Shown: positions 1 to 11,624 of the stretch, piece after piece
Layout of the letters: each line of letters begins with the position of its first letter
Numbering within the stretch: the stretch's first letter is position 1
NCBI RefSeq assembly: GCF_001039355.2
Contig: NW_019774391.1
Location: forward strand, 294,217-358,216
Direction of reading: 5' to 3'
Length of the DNA stretch: 64,000 nucleotides
Origin: Lingula anatina
Taxonomy: Eukaryota; Brachiopoda; Lingulata; Lingulida; Lingulidae
Program-made: the position numbers and the translations under genes
The notes under the pieces: generated by a model
What the model was told of the DNA's origin: nothing
The model's input: only the letters and a program-made list of their open reading frames with translations
Databases searched by the model: none

Positions 1-2600
1 CAGGAAAATGACCATGAATGACAGACACGACTGGCGAGAGAAGTGAAGTGAAGAAAGAGAAATTGGGCTTGATTAGATTAAAAGGACAAGTAAGGACTAA
101 GGACATATTTAAAGTACAGATCAGGTGGCAGTATTTTGTAGAAAGAAAGGGACCAACTGCAGACAACTCGCACCCGGCGCGTCACTGGCTCCATGGCATC
201 ACCGTATAGACCGTATCATCAACGGTCGAGGGGCATATTAATAAGTAAGTTTTGTGTGAAGTTTACAGGACACCATGGTTTATTAATGTTATACAGCCCT
301 AGTACTTGTGATTAATAGTCTTTTACGGTAACTATATCAGACAAATTTGCTTGTACCATTCCTATCTCCATATAACGTGTACCTGATTATGAAATACTGG
401 TGAACCTTCCACACCTATTAAGCATACACAATGTTCAGTTGCATTTGTAACATACCATGCCGGGTGGTCAGTTATGATAATTGCAAATAAGGTAGAAATA
501 AGAGTTGGTACTTACAACAACGTTTATCACGTAATGATATATATTTCAGAAAACTAAGTGAGTTATTTTTTATTTATTTTAGAGCACGACAGACACAGCA
601 CATGTTATTGAACCAGGCAAGAACTGTGAGAGTCATGTGGTCAGGATAATCAGATGTTGAAGATTGCTAAGTGTATATTAATCTCTTATGTCCTTGGTTA
701 TTTTGTTGTTTACTTAATTATATCAGGAGTCAACAGATGGTATTTTTGTCTGGGTGTCACTTACAGTATCAGGCTGACACCTGTTTTTCATATCATTTAC
801 TCAGATCACAAATGCAAGTTCGTCTGTGATGTGTTTATTTGTTGCATTTGTGTATAACTGTCAATAAAATGCAATGATTTTGTGAAAATTTCAACTTATT
901 ATGTTATATGTTGTCTATTTTAATACTTTCTTTTGTCATCTTTCCTGTCATTTAAGTCGGATCTGATCACAATGAAACTTACATTTTGTGAATGCTATCC
1001 ATTAGTTTCTATAGCATCATTTTCATAAGTAAATAAATGAAGAAAATTAACTTTATGATCAAACTCGAGCCTTTTGAATTAGTTACTATAAATTTAGTGA
1101 AATTAAAACAAAGATGCAGGCAAGTCTAATGTTCTGATATGCCATCCATCAGTAATTTTACTTCTTTATAAATAAAGTTTAATAGTAAAACATTTATAAA
1201 GAAAAATTAGTTGCAGTTATAAAGCTTTTGTTGTTCAAACGAAATGAAATGACCAGTCAATGAAGAACAATAAAAAATGAACAATATCTTTAATATGTCT
1301 ATTTTTCATCCACTGGCATGTTTAGACAAGCATCTCTTTAAAATCCCAAAGACAGTAATATAAATTGACAATTTAAAAATGAAAAAGAGTGGATAACTAT
1401 ATAAAGTTCTTGACATCTACATCAGGGAAATAGTGAAAATGGAAGTTTGTAGCCTAAGAATGAAGCAATTAAGCCCTCGACAGCACTGGATTACTTTATT
1501 TACAAATGTCCAATACCAGTAGAATGTACATGGACCTACATGTACTTTCAACATTGATCTCATTGAAAGCAAAACAGTCATGCCACTCCCATAAAGTGAA
1601 AAAAGGTTGCAAATGAATCTCTGCAAAGGCCATAAAGGTGATTAAATATAGTTGTGAAAGTCCATCATTCCTATTCAAAATGAATAACAATACTGCCCCT
1701 GTTATATAAACAAGTTTTTTTAAGTTTATATGTACACTAAGGCATTTGATCTTCAAAAATCCATCCCTGCAGCTAGAGGATTCAAGTCAATTTAGACTGG
1801 TTTACATTTGCCAAGCAATGTGATCCATCTTTATCCCATAGTTTGCATGTGAACTTATCCAGCCCCCTTTACCGGATATGTCCAATATGATGCTAGAGCC
1901 ACAGCATGTTTTATATGGCATCCCCACTGAAAAAAGGAATAATTTATGTTCACTCACAATAACAAATTTGACGTGCCGGATACTAAACATAGCACTATAG
2001 GATGAGAGATTGAACTTCAAACTAAAAGTGATAATGATAGCCTTTTAGTTTGTGAATAAAACGATTCAGAAACATCAGCTGACAAAACCTATCATACATC
2101 AGTAATATATTAACAGAGATGTGATATACACTTCATTACAAATTAAGAAATATTTCCTTACCTGGCAAAGTTTAACATTGGCCACATGAATAATTGGAAG
2201 CTGCCTGGGCATCATCCGTCCGATTCTCATTCAATCCTAGCCACTTTCATCTAAAAGGCATGCGTATCAACGGGCATGGTAACTAATGTCATTTTCCTGT
2301 ACCACAAGCATCTGGTGATGTAGCCTGTTTAACGCGACCTTTGCTGCGTAGTACGTCCTCCGGGCAAATTTTGCTTTGCAAGCGTCATCGGCTCTTAGCT
2401 TGGCAAATTCAACATGTCGGTTGTACGTACATATAATATAAATACTTTTTCTTTATAAAGTGAAAAAAGAACAAGCCTGTAGCTAAAAAAATGTGTAAGT
2501 TCAGCTATTTTTCAAGTAAAAAAATCGCTGCTCTATTTCCTTGTGGTCTCCATATTTAAACCCCACCTCAAGGTAGATCTCGTAAAGTCACGGGGAAACT
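1..2600. other. AT-rich stretch without a recognised gene
   Basis: I recognise no protein family here. A possible short spliced transcript can be drawn on the plus strand: an ATG at 193 opens a 17-codon stretch ending at a good donor (GTAAGT from 245), a pyrimidine-rich acceptor lies just before 583, and an AATAAA lies near 864. The joined reading frame stops after about 26 codons, so it is probably non-coding or accidental. The other open frames here are short and AT-driven. Confidence 0.3.
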
Positions 2601-2639
2601 TGGTCTTCTCGTTGAGAACCTACCCTGAGAACCCAGACA

Positions 2640-3370
2640 GCCTCTATTGTCACCAAAACGCATTTTTCAAGGCTCTTTGCGAACACTAAACCAGTTTCAG
2701 CAGGTTAGGATACCAGACGACCTATAAGGAAGCTACTGTAAACAACAAAATAGTGTGGTCTGTACACGGTATCTCTAATGAATTGGGGATCTTGGCCGTT
2801 TCTGGGTAGAACACTGAAACCGCGAGGTTTTCTTTATTGAGGTCAGATTTCACATTAGCCGCTTAACTGGTCAAAACAGACAGACATCCTGAAGAGGCCT
2901 ACAAGTATGCCGCTTCTAAGTGACAAGGATCATTGACAGCGTCAGTATTTCGAGTGGATACCACATTGATGCCAAAATACCAATTGTGTTCATCGATGAA
3001 ATAAAGGAATAATCTGGTAACCACTTGACTATCATTTGATAGTGGGCATCATAGGAACAATTTTAGGTTGCACGATAAAATTGCCGGTTCACACATGGCA
3101 CTTTTAATAGCAGATAACTTACAGAACCAAGGGAATGAGCAGCTACCTTGGTCATCAAATGAGAACCACATAGACAATATGTGGGTTGGGCATTACTCGC
3201 CAAACCAACGGCCTGTATGTCCCACAACAAAACTGAACCAAATTGGACAAGTTTTGACCGTTGTCCGAAATTTTATTCCAGATAGAAACCTAAAAATCTA
3301 TCCTAACGAATGCCTTGCCACTTGAAATCTCTGGTAGCAGCCAGATGAGGTCAGGCGCAACAACGACCGT
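2640..3370 (+). pseudogene. Degenerate Tc1/mariner-type transposase
   Basis: The open segment at 3068-3325 reads as the C-terminal third of a Tc1/mariner (IS630 superfamily) DDE transposase. MHDKIAGSH stands where the family has its HDNARPH catalytic-Asp motif. It is followed by LQNQGNEQLPW, a region matching the PDLNPIEH.W block in degraded form (NHIDNMW), and then LNQIGQVL. Upstream, from about 2640, the same strand gives scattered transposase-like stretches broken by several in-frame stops, and stops follow again after 3325. The third catalytic acidic residue cannot be identified with confidence. I read it as a long-dead copy. The superfamily call rests on motif order; no terminal inverted repeats were delimited. 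Confidence 0.72.
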
Positions 3371-3788
3371 TGCTGTGACTAGACACTGACATGAGGGTCA
3401 TTTGTGGGGCGTGAAACTCTTTTAAAGACGTTAATTTGGAAAATAAGGAGATACATTCGCTTTTAATGGTTGTCGTATGACTGAGAATAGGCAATGTGTT
3501 TTTGTTTGCTTCACTGGCGAATTCAATTACTGAACTGATGTCACAATGACATCAAAGAGATTATCAAAAGGTTATTAAACCACGATTTTAATGCTTATTT
3601 CCATTTACCGGTCAGCAAAATAAGAAAAAAACTGATGAATTATGATTCCACATTAAATGTCAAGTCTGTATTTTTGATACCTCCATCCAAATATGTTTGT
3701 TGTCGTCCGGGGTCCAGAACCACATGCGTCTTTCTGGACAGAACGTAAATCTCACGCTCTCGGAACTTTGGGAATTCCCCTTCTCAGC

Positions 3789-4910
3789 TAAGATAAGATA
3801 AGATAAGAGTTTATTTAGCCAATTATAAAAATCGGAAATCATTTTCCATTGGAGCAATATACAGAGTAAAATAATAAAATAATAAATAAATAAATAAATT
3901 AAGAATTTAGCTTTGAGATCAAATTAAAATGCGTCACTGCACTTGGATAAAAGCTGTTTAAAAAGCGTTTACTGCCTTTAAAAGTTAAAAGTCTACTGTT
4001 GCTTGGTGAAAAAGTAAAAAGAGAGGATGCAGGATGGAAAGCGTCTTTCATGGTGCTGACAATTCTTTTCTCCATCCTGTCCTTAAAAATATCATCCAGC
4101 TTGGGGAGATCTTGCCCGATAATCCTGCTTGCAGTTTTTACAACGTTTGCTAATTTCTTCCTTTCCTCCCCAGCTGTTCCGCTATACCATATTATAATTC
4201 CGTACGCTAGAATGCTTTCAATTACACACCTATAAAAATTGACTAAAATAGGCACACTATCAGTAAAAGTTCTCAATGATCTTAAAAAATACAGTCTTTG
4301 CCGTGCCTTCTTTACACTCTTTACGGTGTTATCTTTCCAATTCAATTTACTGTTAAGGTGTATACCAAGTAGTTTAAATTCCTCTACCCTACTAACTTCA
4401 TCATTACCAATGGTGAGTGGTACCTTTACATTCTGATTCCTTCTAAAATCCACTATCATTTCTTTGGTTTTAGCTACGTTCAAGATAAGATCATTACTCT
4501 CGCACCAGCTTAACAACGACTCAACAGATTCTCTATATGTACTCTCGTCATTATCAGTGACTAGCCCCACCAGCGTAGTATCGTCCGCAAATTTCATGAG
4601 AAAAGTCCCATCGCTTACACTAGTGCAATCGTAAGTAAAAAGGGAGTAAAGACAAGGTGAAAGGACGCATCCCTGTGGTGCACCGGTATTTAAGACTGTT
4701 ATTTTTGAGCTAAATGAGCCGACTTTAACAGATTGTCTTCTATCTAAAAGAAAGTCTAAAATCCAGTCACAAATAAAAACAGGTAGCTTAAGATGGTTTA
4801 AAAGTTTCAAATATAGTTTTTTTGGCACAATTGTGTTAAAAGCTGAACTGTAGTCAATAAATAAAATCCTTGCATAAGAGTTTTTGTTATCTAAGTGTTG
4901 TAATGATGGA
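3789..4910 (-). mobile_element. 5'-truncated non-LTR (LINE) retrotransposon
   Basis: An open frame of more than 300 codons runs on the minus strand from about 4910 to 3899. It begins inside a reverse transcriptase domain ([12 protein letters not shown]), continues through [10 protein letters not shown] and the catalytic FADDTTL box with its two Asp residues, then the thumb-like [12 protein letters not shown] motif, and ends at a stop. This order is typical of Jockey/CR1/L2/Rex-like LINEs. The endonuclease and the N-terminal half of the RT are missing, as in the usual 5' truncation. After the stop comes a short 3' tail ending in repeated five-base TCTTA-type units (plus strand about 3789-3807), the simple-repeat tail expected for such elements. 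The long intact frame suggests a fairly recent insertion. Confidence 0.88.
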
Positions 4911-5370
4911 AGAAGAAACGAAGGTTACTGGAGGAAACGGTTTCTGTTATCTTAACTTTATATTCAGCACAGTATTCTTTGATATATCGATAAATTCATC
5001 GTGTCCTAGTGCGTTTTCAATATTTCGTATCCATTTTTGAACGATCACCATATATCTATTCAATGCGTCATCTCGAATTTCACTGTATTTTACCAGTGAT
5101 GACATTTAAATGGCATTTTCTATAAAGGTTGTCTATCTGAAATAACTGTCTATTCAAAGTTAAAAAATGCTTTTTATATTAAACAAGTTATCAAATTAAA
5201 TACAAGAAAAAATCATGAAAAGACTGAAAAATAAAAGCGTATTAGAAATAAAAATTTCCTTCAAAAGCAACATAAATAGTACTTGCAAAATAGTACTTGC
5301 ACTACATTGTTTATATAGTGTATACAGCCGTTAATAATTTTTATAGGGCATTATAATTATACTAACTTAC
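4911..5370. other. Intergenic or intronic AT-rich sequence
   Basis: No recognisable coding or repeat structure. If the LINE lies inside the minus-strand gene whose exons are at 5371-6599, this would be intron sequence after the donor just below 5371. Confidence 0.4.
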
Positions 5371-5742
5371 CGCCCTTCACATAAAGTGACTTCATCAGTT
5401 TTACTAATATTTGCAATTTCTTCTTATTTTGAATCTCCACCTTCAGAGACACAGGTTTTCCTTTGGTGATATCGGGGGTTAAGAGCAACTTTTCCAAACA
5501 CTTCTCTAATTGTCCACTTTCACTGCTTTCCAATAATTTCTCCAGCGACTCCCAACCAATGATATTCATATCTATGATGACGCTTCCCACAGAAAGACGG
5601 TGATCTGCAGAGCGTATATTCATATTACCAAAGGTCACGGCAACATCTCTTGGGTCAATATATATTGCCCTGTGTTCAACTAAATGTGCTATTCCTTCTT
5701 CCCCTGGATCTTGTACTTGAGCAATAACCGCAACATGTGTAC
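5371..5742 (-). CDS. Exon of unrecognised protein (second visible exon)
   Basis: Bounded by a clean acceptor (TTAAACAG before 5742) and donor (GTAAGT after 5371). The 372-bp exon is open throughout in the frame set by its neighbour and encodes about 124 residues. The segment has alternating hydrophobic positions in its first half (HVAVIAQVQD, HRAIYIDPRDVAVTFG) that look like beta strands, followed by a Leu/Lys/Glu-rich helical half (EKLLESSESGQLEKCLEKLL). The final codon is split after one base, so at least one more exon is expected downstream on the minus strand; I could not find it. I do not recognise the family. Confidence 0.6.
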
Positions 5743-5943
5743 CTGTTTAAGGAACAATTAAAAACTAAAAAGAGGTGAGGAGGACTGAAGCCCCCACATA
5801 TCTCGTGATTCTTCAGTTAATTTGCAACACAAACTGTATATAAGTAGAGACATACAAAAAAGGTGAAACGAAATCATTCTGATTGCCTTAATACCTAATC
5901 TCGGATCATTACGTCATAACTTATCTTTTAGCAAGATAAACTA

Positions 5944-5987
5944 TATATATGTATATATATAGAGAGAGAGATAGAGAGAGAGAGAGA
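5944..5987. repeat. TA/GA compound microsatellite
   Basis: An alternating TA run passes directly into a GA run with few interruptions, inside the presumed intron between the exons at 5742 and 6206. Confidence 0.9.
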
Positions 5988-6205
5988 AATGTTGTAGGGG
6001 GTCAACAGAGCACAGTATGGGTGCTGATGTACAAATGTTTTTTACGTAAGATTCTTGTTAAAACATTTTTCTTTTTGAAAAGAACACGCAACACATGAAG
6101 AATCAACAAAGTGATAATCCAATTTTGAACATAAAATACGATAAAAAATATAGAGATTACTTTAGGATTTCCAAATTAAATATCTCAAGATCTTCTACTA
6201 CATAC

Positions 6206-6599
6206 TTGAATTGGGTTCTGTGTTCAAAATGTTGGACGTTTCATTTACTTCTTGAATGGGAATATTGGGAATAAACACACATCCCTCTCGGGGATAACGC
6301 GGATCTTGGTTATGCTGCTCTTGGACTCCCCGCCCTTGGTTTTGTTGCCCTTGGTCTCCCCGCCCTCGGTTTTGTTGTCCTTGGTCTCCCTGCCCTTGGT
6401 TTTGTTGCCCTTGGTCTCCCCGCCCTTGGTTTTGTTGTCCTTGGTCTCCCCGCCCTTGGTTTTGTTGTCCTTGGTCTCCCCGCCCTTGGTTTTGTTGTCC
6501 TTGGTCCAGTTGCTCGTGACCTGGTTGCTCGTTATTATGTGGAATGTTGCCATTGGGTTGAAAGCGAACTGATTGGACCGTAGAAACTCTGTTGTGGGT
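6206..6599 (-). CDS. Exon encoding Gln/Gly/Asp-rich decapeptide repeats
   Basis: This minus-strand exon carries six to seven near-identical copies of the decapeptide QGQQNQGRGD, flanked by non-repeated sequence on both sides. It can be entered at the acceptor before 6599 (ATACAG) or begin at an ATG at 6620 in the same frame. It leaves at a GTATG donor after 6206 with one leftover base. The next exon, starting at 5742, begins with exactly the two bases needed to complete that codon, so the two exons form one consistent reading frame of about 255 residues. The repeat is hydrophilic and probably disordered. Function unknown. Confidence 0.6.
6316..6508. repeat. 30-bp coding minisatellite
   Basis: Tandem 30-bp units built around CCTTGGTCTCCCCGCCCTTG occur six to seven times with only a few substitutions. 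Thirty is a multiple of three, so copy-number change would keep the reading frame of the surrounding exon. The same property opens spurious long frames on both strands here. Confidence 0.93.
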
Positions 6600-6620
6600 C
6601 TGTATGCAACCCATGGGCAA

Positions 6621-7062
6621 TGAAAATGCGCATGCTCTTTAAAAAGAGAAAGAATTGCAGAAGATAACTCTGTGAATGATGGCAGATTCTCGTCAGACTA
6701 TTTAAAAAATTTAAACCAAGGTAAAATATAAATGAATGATTAAAACTATGAAGCATTACAGGTAACCTGTTTTGGAAACTTTGGATTAAAGTCATAATAA
6801 CTCTTCGTTTTGGCCAAAAATACGATTTTCCTGGAAAAAACGGCAATTTTCCCGTACTTACCAATGGTCAACGACCCCATTCCTGCATTCAAAGTTAATC
6901 CATGGTTTTTTCCTAAACGTACGGTTTTTTGTTAAAATCTCTTAAGAGATTTTAACTGACGGAGCCCTCTCTCTGACATGGCAGTCACGCGATATCGAGC
7001 GATAGTTTCTGGTGACCTACTTAGAACCGCGGGAAAAACAGACAACAACAACACTATATAAC
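6621..7062. other. Stretch without a recognised gene
   Basis: Several short frames are open but none has a coding signature. The last 60 bases run up to the left arm of the 31-bp inverted repeat. Confidence 0.4.
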
Positions 7063-7093
7063 CAAGGAGTTATAACAGAAGGAGATTACACGC

Positions 7094-8639
7094 AAGCCTT
7101 TCTATTGTCCGATGTCTGTTACGGTGGGCGGAGCTAGCTACGGGGGGCCTCCTGTCTTGAAAGGTTTCGTCTGGGTCGCTCTCCTCCGCTTGGAGATTGA
7201 TTTTATATGCGTTATTTCGCGTTAGAATTCGACATCAGTAGTGTCAAAGCGGCGCTGTATGCTGACGATTTTTTTCACAGGTAGGTATTTGGACGATGTG
7301 CTGGGAGGGAACGATATCATAGAAAGCGATTATAAGGTGGTGACTGAGGATGGTCGCCATGAGTTTTTTTTGAGTCGGTGATAGACGGCTTTTCTTTTGC
7401 ACAACACAGTGAAAAATCACCAAGGATAAGTCAAAAGAAAACGTCCCAACTGCAGTTTGTGAAAATGACATTCAAGTGAACGTCTGTCCTCACTGCCAAA
7501 GGGCATAATATTAATACATAAACGTTTGGACCCCCCTGCCCTTTGGTCCCATAAACATATACATTGAGACAGTGCCTATAAGCTTTGTGACTGGTTTTAA
7601 ATTTCTTTAAGTATTTTTTTCTCTCACTCGGTATAATTTTAATATCATAATGCATTAAAGTGAAATTTAATCAAAGGTTGAGGCAATGCCACGACATGTC
7701 AGTTAACTAAATACTCGTTATAAATTTCTTTATCTTGGAAATCTCCCTTTTTATTTTCAGGATTATTTTGACACATACTAACACTTCTTATTTGTCGGTA
7801 AACAAATGCACAGTGCTAAACATTAAGAATAATTTTTATTCATTCATAAATATATTTATGTACAAAATATATCAGAAATGTTAGTATTAACTGAGCTCTT
7901 TAAGGTGAAACAAAGATGAGAATTTTGAATTTCAAACTATTATTTACTATATTAACTTAAAATATCTTTTAAGTCAACTCTATACTCAAGCATCATGATA
8001 GTAGCATCTGTGAGTAAAACCATTTTATTCTATCAATAGAAGAACAAAAACAAAATTTTACACATAAGCAGTAATTAATGAAGTCATAAGAATGATTAAG
8101 TTGATATAGTTTTCCAAGTTTTATGCAGTCTGTGTTGGAATTTTTTTCAACCGTGCAAATAGAAATAATTATATTCTTTTTTATCTGACTTGCTGATACC
8201 AGTCTGTGCCAGATACTATTCTACTCACAGGCCAGCAAGGTCTGAGAATCTAATGGGCCGAATGAAAAAAAAAAAAAACCTAGAAGATAAAGTGGCTAAT
8301 TCTTACAAATAGGATAAAAAACATGGGATTTTCAAAAGGTTATAATGAATCAAGACAACACTTAGTAAGAACATTTATAAAATGAACTGGAGTACATGTT
8401 ACAGCTGAAAAAATTAACTTGGCCAGTATGTGACTGCTTTAAAGAAATTTCACTGAAACAGTCCAAATTTTACTGGCAATCAAGTAGACTGTTATACCAT
8501 TGCACTCAACAAATTATATATAGGTTTTTAATTTTTTTCCACGTGACAGTAACATAAAATTTATGTCAACTTTTGAAATGTATAGAGTCAGTTAGGTGAC
8601 TGAAAATATTTTAAAATGTCATGAAGGAGCACTATTAAT
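7094..8639. other. AT-rich stretch without a recognised gene
   Basis: No family-level similarity or convincing exon is visible on either strand. The stretch lies inside the 31-bp inverted-repeat unit. Confidence 0.4.
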
Positions 8640-8765
8640 TTAATGCAATCTCTGTTGGCCAGTCTTATCCAGTTTCTTCTCCAAAAAGGACAACTCAAGT
8701 GAGAATTTCTTCAGGGCCTTTTCTTCTGCCTTGCCAATGTCATGCCACTCAGAAAAGAGAGAAAC
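8640..8765 (-). CDS. Terminal exon of small unknown minus-strand gene
   Basis: Entered by an acceptor (CCTACAG) before 8765, this exon is open for 41 codons and ends at a TAA. It encodes a charged helical segment (ALKKFSLELSFLEKKLDK) with a heptad-like Leu/Phe spacing suggestive of a short coiled coil. It starts in phase 0, matching the phase-0 end of the putative first exon at 10672-10788. Direct joining gives an 80-residue protein that I do not recognise. A possible intervening exon at 9173-9265 does not fit this phase. Confidence 0.5.
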   Translation of the reverse strand, partial: VSLFSEWHDIGKAEEKALKKFSLELSFLEKKLDKTGQQRLH

Positions 8766-9172
8766 CTGTAGGTTAGAAAAAAAAACAAAATAATAGCATT
8801 ATGAACTACTAGTATCCATGTAGACATTATGGAATTACGCAGTGAAGTTTAATGTGTCTTGTTATGACTTGACTGAAATAATGTTCACCACATAAATGAA
8901 CAATTTACAACTAAATTTATATAGAATATCAAGATTCATGATCACAAGCTAATAACCCCAAGAAATTGAAAGAAATTGTACTTATTACAAGAAATTATTT
9001 AAATCCGCCCTGGTTCCTACTCTTCTGACAGGACAAAAAGGGGATTTCAGAGAGGCTGGTTGCTAAAAGGAAAATGCCCAAGGTTGTTGTATTTTGAAAA
9101 AAAATTTAAAAAAGGGTACTGTTGTTAGTGAATGTTTAATGCATTGTAGGCATTATGACAAAAGTAACTTAC

Positions 9173-9265
9173 CCCAGACACGCTGACCTCCTTTTTTCAT
9201 TGACATTTTTAAATTTTTTCCAGCCTGACCATAATTCATGTATTCAATGCAGCCTTCTCCCATAT
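9173..9265 (-). CDS. Possible internal or alternative exon
   Basis: A 93-bp minus-strand segment has an AG acceptor before 9265 and a strong GTAAGT donor after 9173. The open frame (MGEGCIEYMNYGQAGKN and on) is basic and lacks recognisable motifs. That frame needs phase 1 on both sides, whereas the exons at 8640-8765 and 10672-10788 are phase 0. It is therefore either spliced to an unseen exon, belongs to another transcript, or is not an exon. Confidence 0.3.
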
Positions 9266-9392
9266 CTATAATAGAATAAAAAAAACTTGAGTAGTGTTAA
9301 GATAAGCATGTAAAATCCATTATCAATTTTGAGAGAATTTCTGTTTCAACACTGCAAGATGAAATATTTACTTTCAAGTAATGAATAAACCT

Positions 9393-10943
9393 TAATAGAG
9401 TTCTATTCTTTAGTAACCACCAAGGCAAAGCTTCTTTCTTAAAATGAACAGAAATATCCAAGCTTGCCACCTAACATGCCAAAGTAGTGAAGTATAATTA
9501 AAGTAGAGAAGCAAGTACCCCTTAATTATAGAGGTGTCTTACACAATAAGGTGTGTCGAACACACCTTGACTCAAAGGGAGATGTGTAGTGAGATAACAG
9601 GTTAAGTAATTGGTATATCCTAGGTGAACTTAAAACCTTTAGACTTTAAATTAAAAGCACCAGGATTCATATGTGTTCTTTTTTCAAAGGTTTAATATAA
9701 ATTAAAACACATATATGTAAAAAGAAGACTAAATAAGTTAAAAATAACTATGCCATAAAGTCAAACTTCCTGTTAGACCGCCATGATGGAAAATGCTGGG
9801 TGGAGGCAAAATTTTCCAGTCAAAAAAACTGAGCACTTTACTTTAACAACAAAGTTACCACTCCAAAGCCACCCACCATGGTGAGAAGAAAAATGATGAC
9901 CAACTGTCATGATAAGTCTTTTTAGATTTAAACATGAAAAAGGTAAAGGCCAAAATGGTACATTTACCCATAACACTAGAGTAAAAAATTGGTATTCTGA
10001 ACAAATCAGGTTATTTTTTTCAAGAAATATTGGAGCAGTATCCATGCAATATATACCACGCCACGACCAAGATGTTCAAGAATCTAAACACACCAAATTT
10101 TTTTATAATCTTGCATTTGAAAAGTACAAAAAGCGGTAAGGCTTTTGGCCGTAACAAGCGTAACACTTTTTGATCGGAACTCATGAAAATTGTCAATTGT
10201 CGTATCCAAGCTAGACCACATGTAAAATCGCAAAAAAAAAACAATACTGCTCAAGCAAGTGTGTTGCACACATAACAATTAGTTAAATTTTATGACTGTC
10301 ATGTGACACAAGTTTCAAAAAGTAGGAGGAAAATGTCTTTTGGAGTAATTTTTTTTCGAAATATTAACAAGATGGCGGCTTAAGCATCTGCTTGTTATTC
10401 GGCTACTGAAAGTGCACCTAAGTTTTATTCTTTGCTATTGCCACAAATTACTTAACAATTGCAACTGTATAAAGACCAAACTTTCTTCATCTGATACTAT
10501 ATTTATAGGCACTTGTTATGAGTGGGAAATATTTTTCGTGCAATATTTATTCTCCACACACCACCTCGCGAGATCAACGTGTAGCTGGACACTTACACAG
10601 TGAGACCCTACGACATAAAAGTTGCAATTTATCTTCATATTTCGTGTAGTTATGCATTTAAAAGCACTTACCTGTTTTTTGAAAACCTTGTCCAACGTAA
10701 TATCATATAAATTCTGTAATTCTCTCATTTTAAGAAACTTTTGACTGCGTTTCTGTTTGTGTCCTCTCCAAACGACAGACGAAGGCATCTATTCTGACAA
10801 ACGAGATTTAAACGAGAGTAACAATTAAGCGTAACAGAGATAGGCATCCATTGTTCTCTGGGTTCTATTCATTCCGACCAATGAGAGACCGTAATACGGG
10901 CTCCACCCCCACGCGTGTAATCTCCTTCTGTTATAACTCCTTG
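9393..10943. repeat. Duplicated block, copy 1
   Basis: This stretch aligns over its whole length with 12529-14308, with scattered substitutions and small indels amounting to several percent by eye, plus one large difference: copy 2 has an extra 215-bp element at 12754-12968. Both copies end precisely at the outer edge of the 31-bp arm. Confidence 0.85.
10672..10788 (-). CDS. First coding exon of small unknown gene, copy 1
   Basis: An ATG at 10788 opens 39 codons (MPSSVVWRGHKQKRSQKFLK and on) ending exactly at a consensus donor (CAG|GTAAGT) below 10672. The N-terminus is basic and the second half helical. About 125-155 bp upstream of the ATG, on the same strand, lies the 31-bp inverted-repeat arm, followed inward by a GC-rich box and an ATTGG (CCAAT) motif, which looks promoter-like. 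A second copy with several replacements lies at 14039-14155. The conserved frame and donor in both copies argue for a real exon; function unknown. Confidence 0.5.
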
Positions 10944-10986
10944 ATGGAATTAAGTTTTATTTCAATTGTAAACTTGAAGTCACTTG

Positions 10987-11220
10987 CTAAGGGTGATTTC
11001 CCAGAGATTTAGATCAATCTAAAGATTAAGTTTTAGATCGACCTAACTCCCTGGGGGTTCACGCTAAATTGCAGTCAGCCAAGCGGGCACCATAGTTAAT
11101 TACCCCCTTACAGCTTTTAGTAGGCGGGACAGACGCTTAAGCCGGCCAAGCTTACAGTAATCTAGTGAGACTCCCCAGAGGGATAGATTGATCTAAAAAT
11201 CTATGGAAATGGGATGTTAG
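10987..11220. mobile_element. Short inverted-repeat element (MITE), copy A
   Basis: The two ends are imperfect inverted repeats carrying TTTAGATCAATCTA-type cores, and the interior matches copy B at 12754-12968 in order: GATCGACCTAACTCCCT, TCACGCTAAATTG, then a right-end AGTGAGACTCCCC block. No coding capacity. It lies between the 31-bp arm and the first visible MYG1 exon. Confidence 0.7.
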
Positions 11221-11266
11221 ATTGATATGGAGTTGACGTTCCCTTTATTTTTCTTTGTTATTTCAG

Positions 11267-11583
11267 AACGTTCAAGGAGACTATGAATTCACTGTGTCCA
11301 GATAAACAATGGCAGACCAAACTTAGTAGTGCAGGATTGGTTTATGTCCATTTTGGAAAATCTATTATTGCACAACTACTTAACAAAAGCCCAGAAGACC
11401 CAATCACAAGCAGCATTTTTGACAAAGTTTATGAAAATTTTGTGGAAGAAATTGATGCTATAGACAATGGAATCTCACAGACTGATGGCGTGCCAAGGTA
11501 CAATTATGTGTTGCATAAGAGTAGCTCCACATATTCAGGGCACATTGAAATTAAGAGTTCATGTTGTTTTACATATCAGAAAA

Positions 11584-11624
<41 letters not shown>

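Larger units (their letters stand above)
7063..10943. mobile_element. Unit bounded by perfect 31-bp inverted repeats
   Basis: The 31 bases at 7063-7093 (beginning CAAGGAGTTATAACAG) are the exact reverse complement of 10913-10943. The right arm is present again, unchanged, at 14278-14308. A GGGCGGAG-like block lies just inside both ends. This arrangement is typical of a DNA transposon, here about 3.9 kb, with a small minus-strand gene reading inward from the right end. I could not find a target-site duplication at the outer borders and see no transposase motif inside. It could instead be a repeated promoter-type sequence shared by divergent genes. Confidence 0.45.

Noticed and set aside
2162-2230. 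Possible minus-strand first exon (MRIGRMMPRQLP and on) ending at GTAAGG
   Set aside because: Good donor, but only 23 codons, no recognised family and no downstream exon found.
3999-4436. Plus-strand open frames over the LINE
   Set aside because: Antisense shadows of the reverse transcriptase frame.
6245-6572. Two further long frames overlapping the minisatellite exon
   Set aside because: Periodicity of 30 keeps all frames open; only the QGQQNQGRGD frame has matching splice phases with the neighbouring exon.
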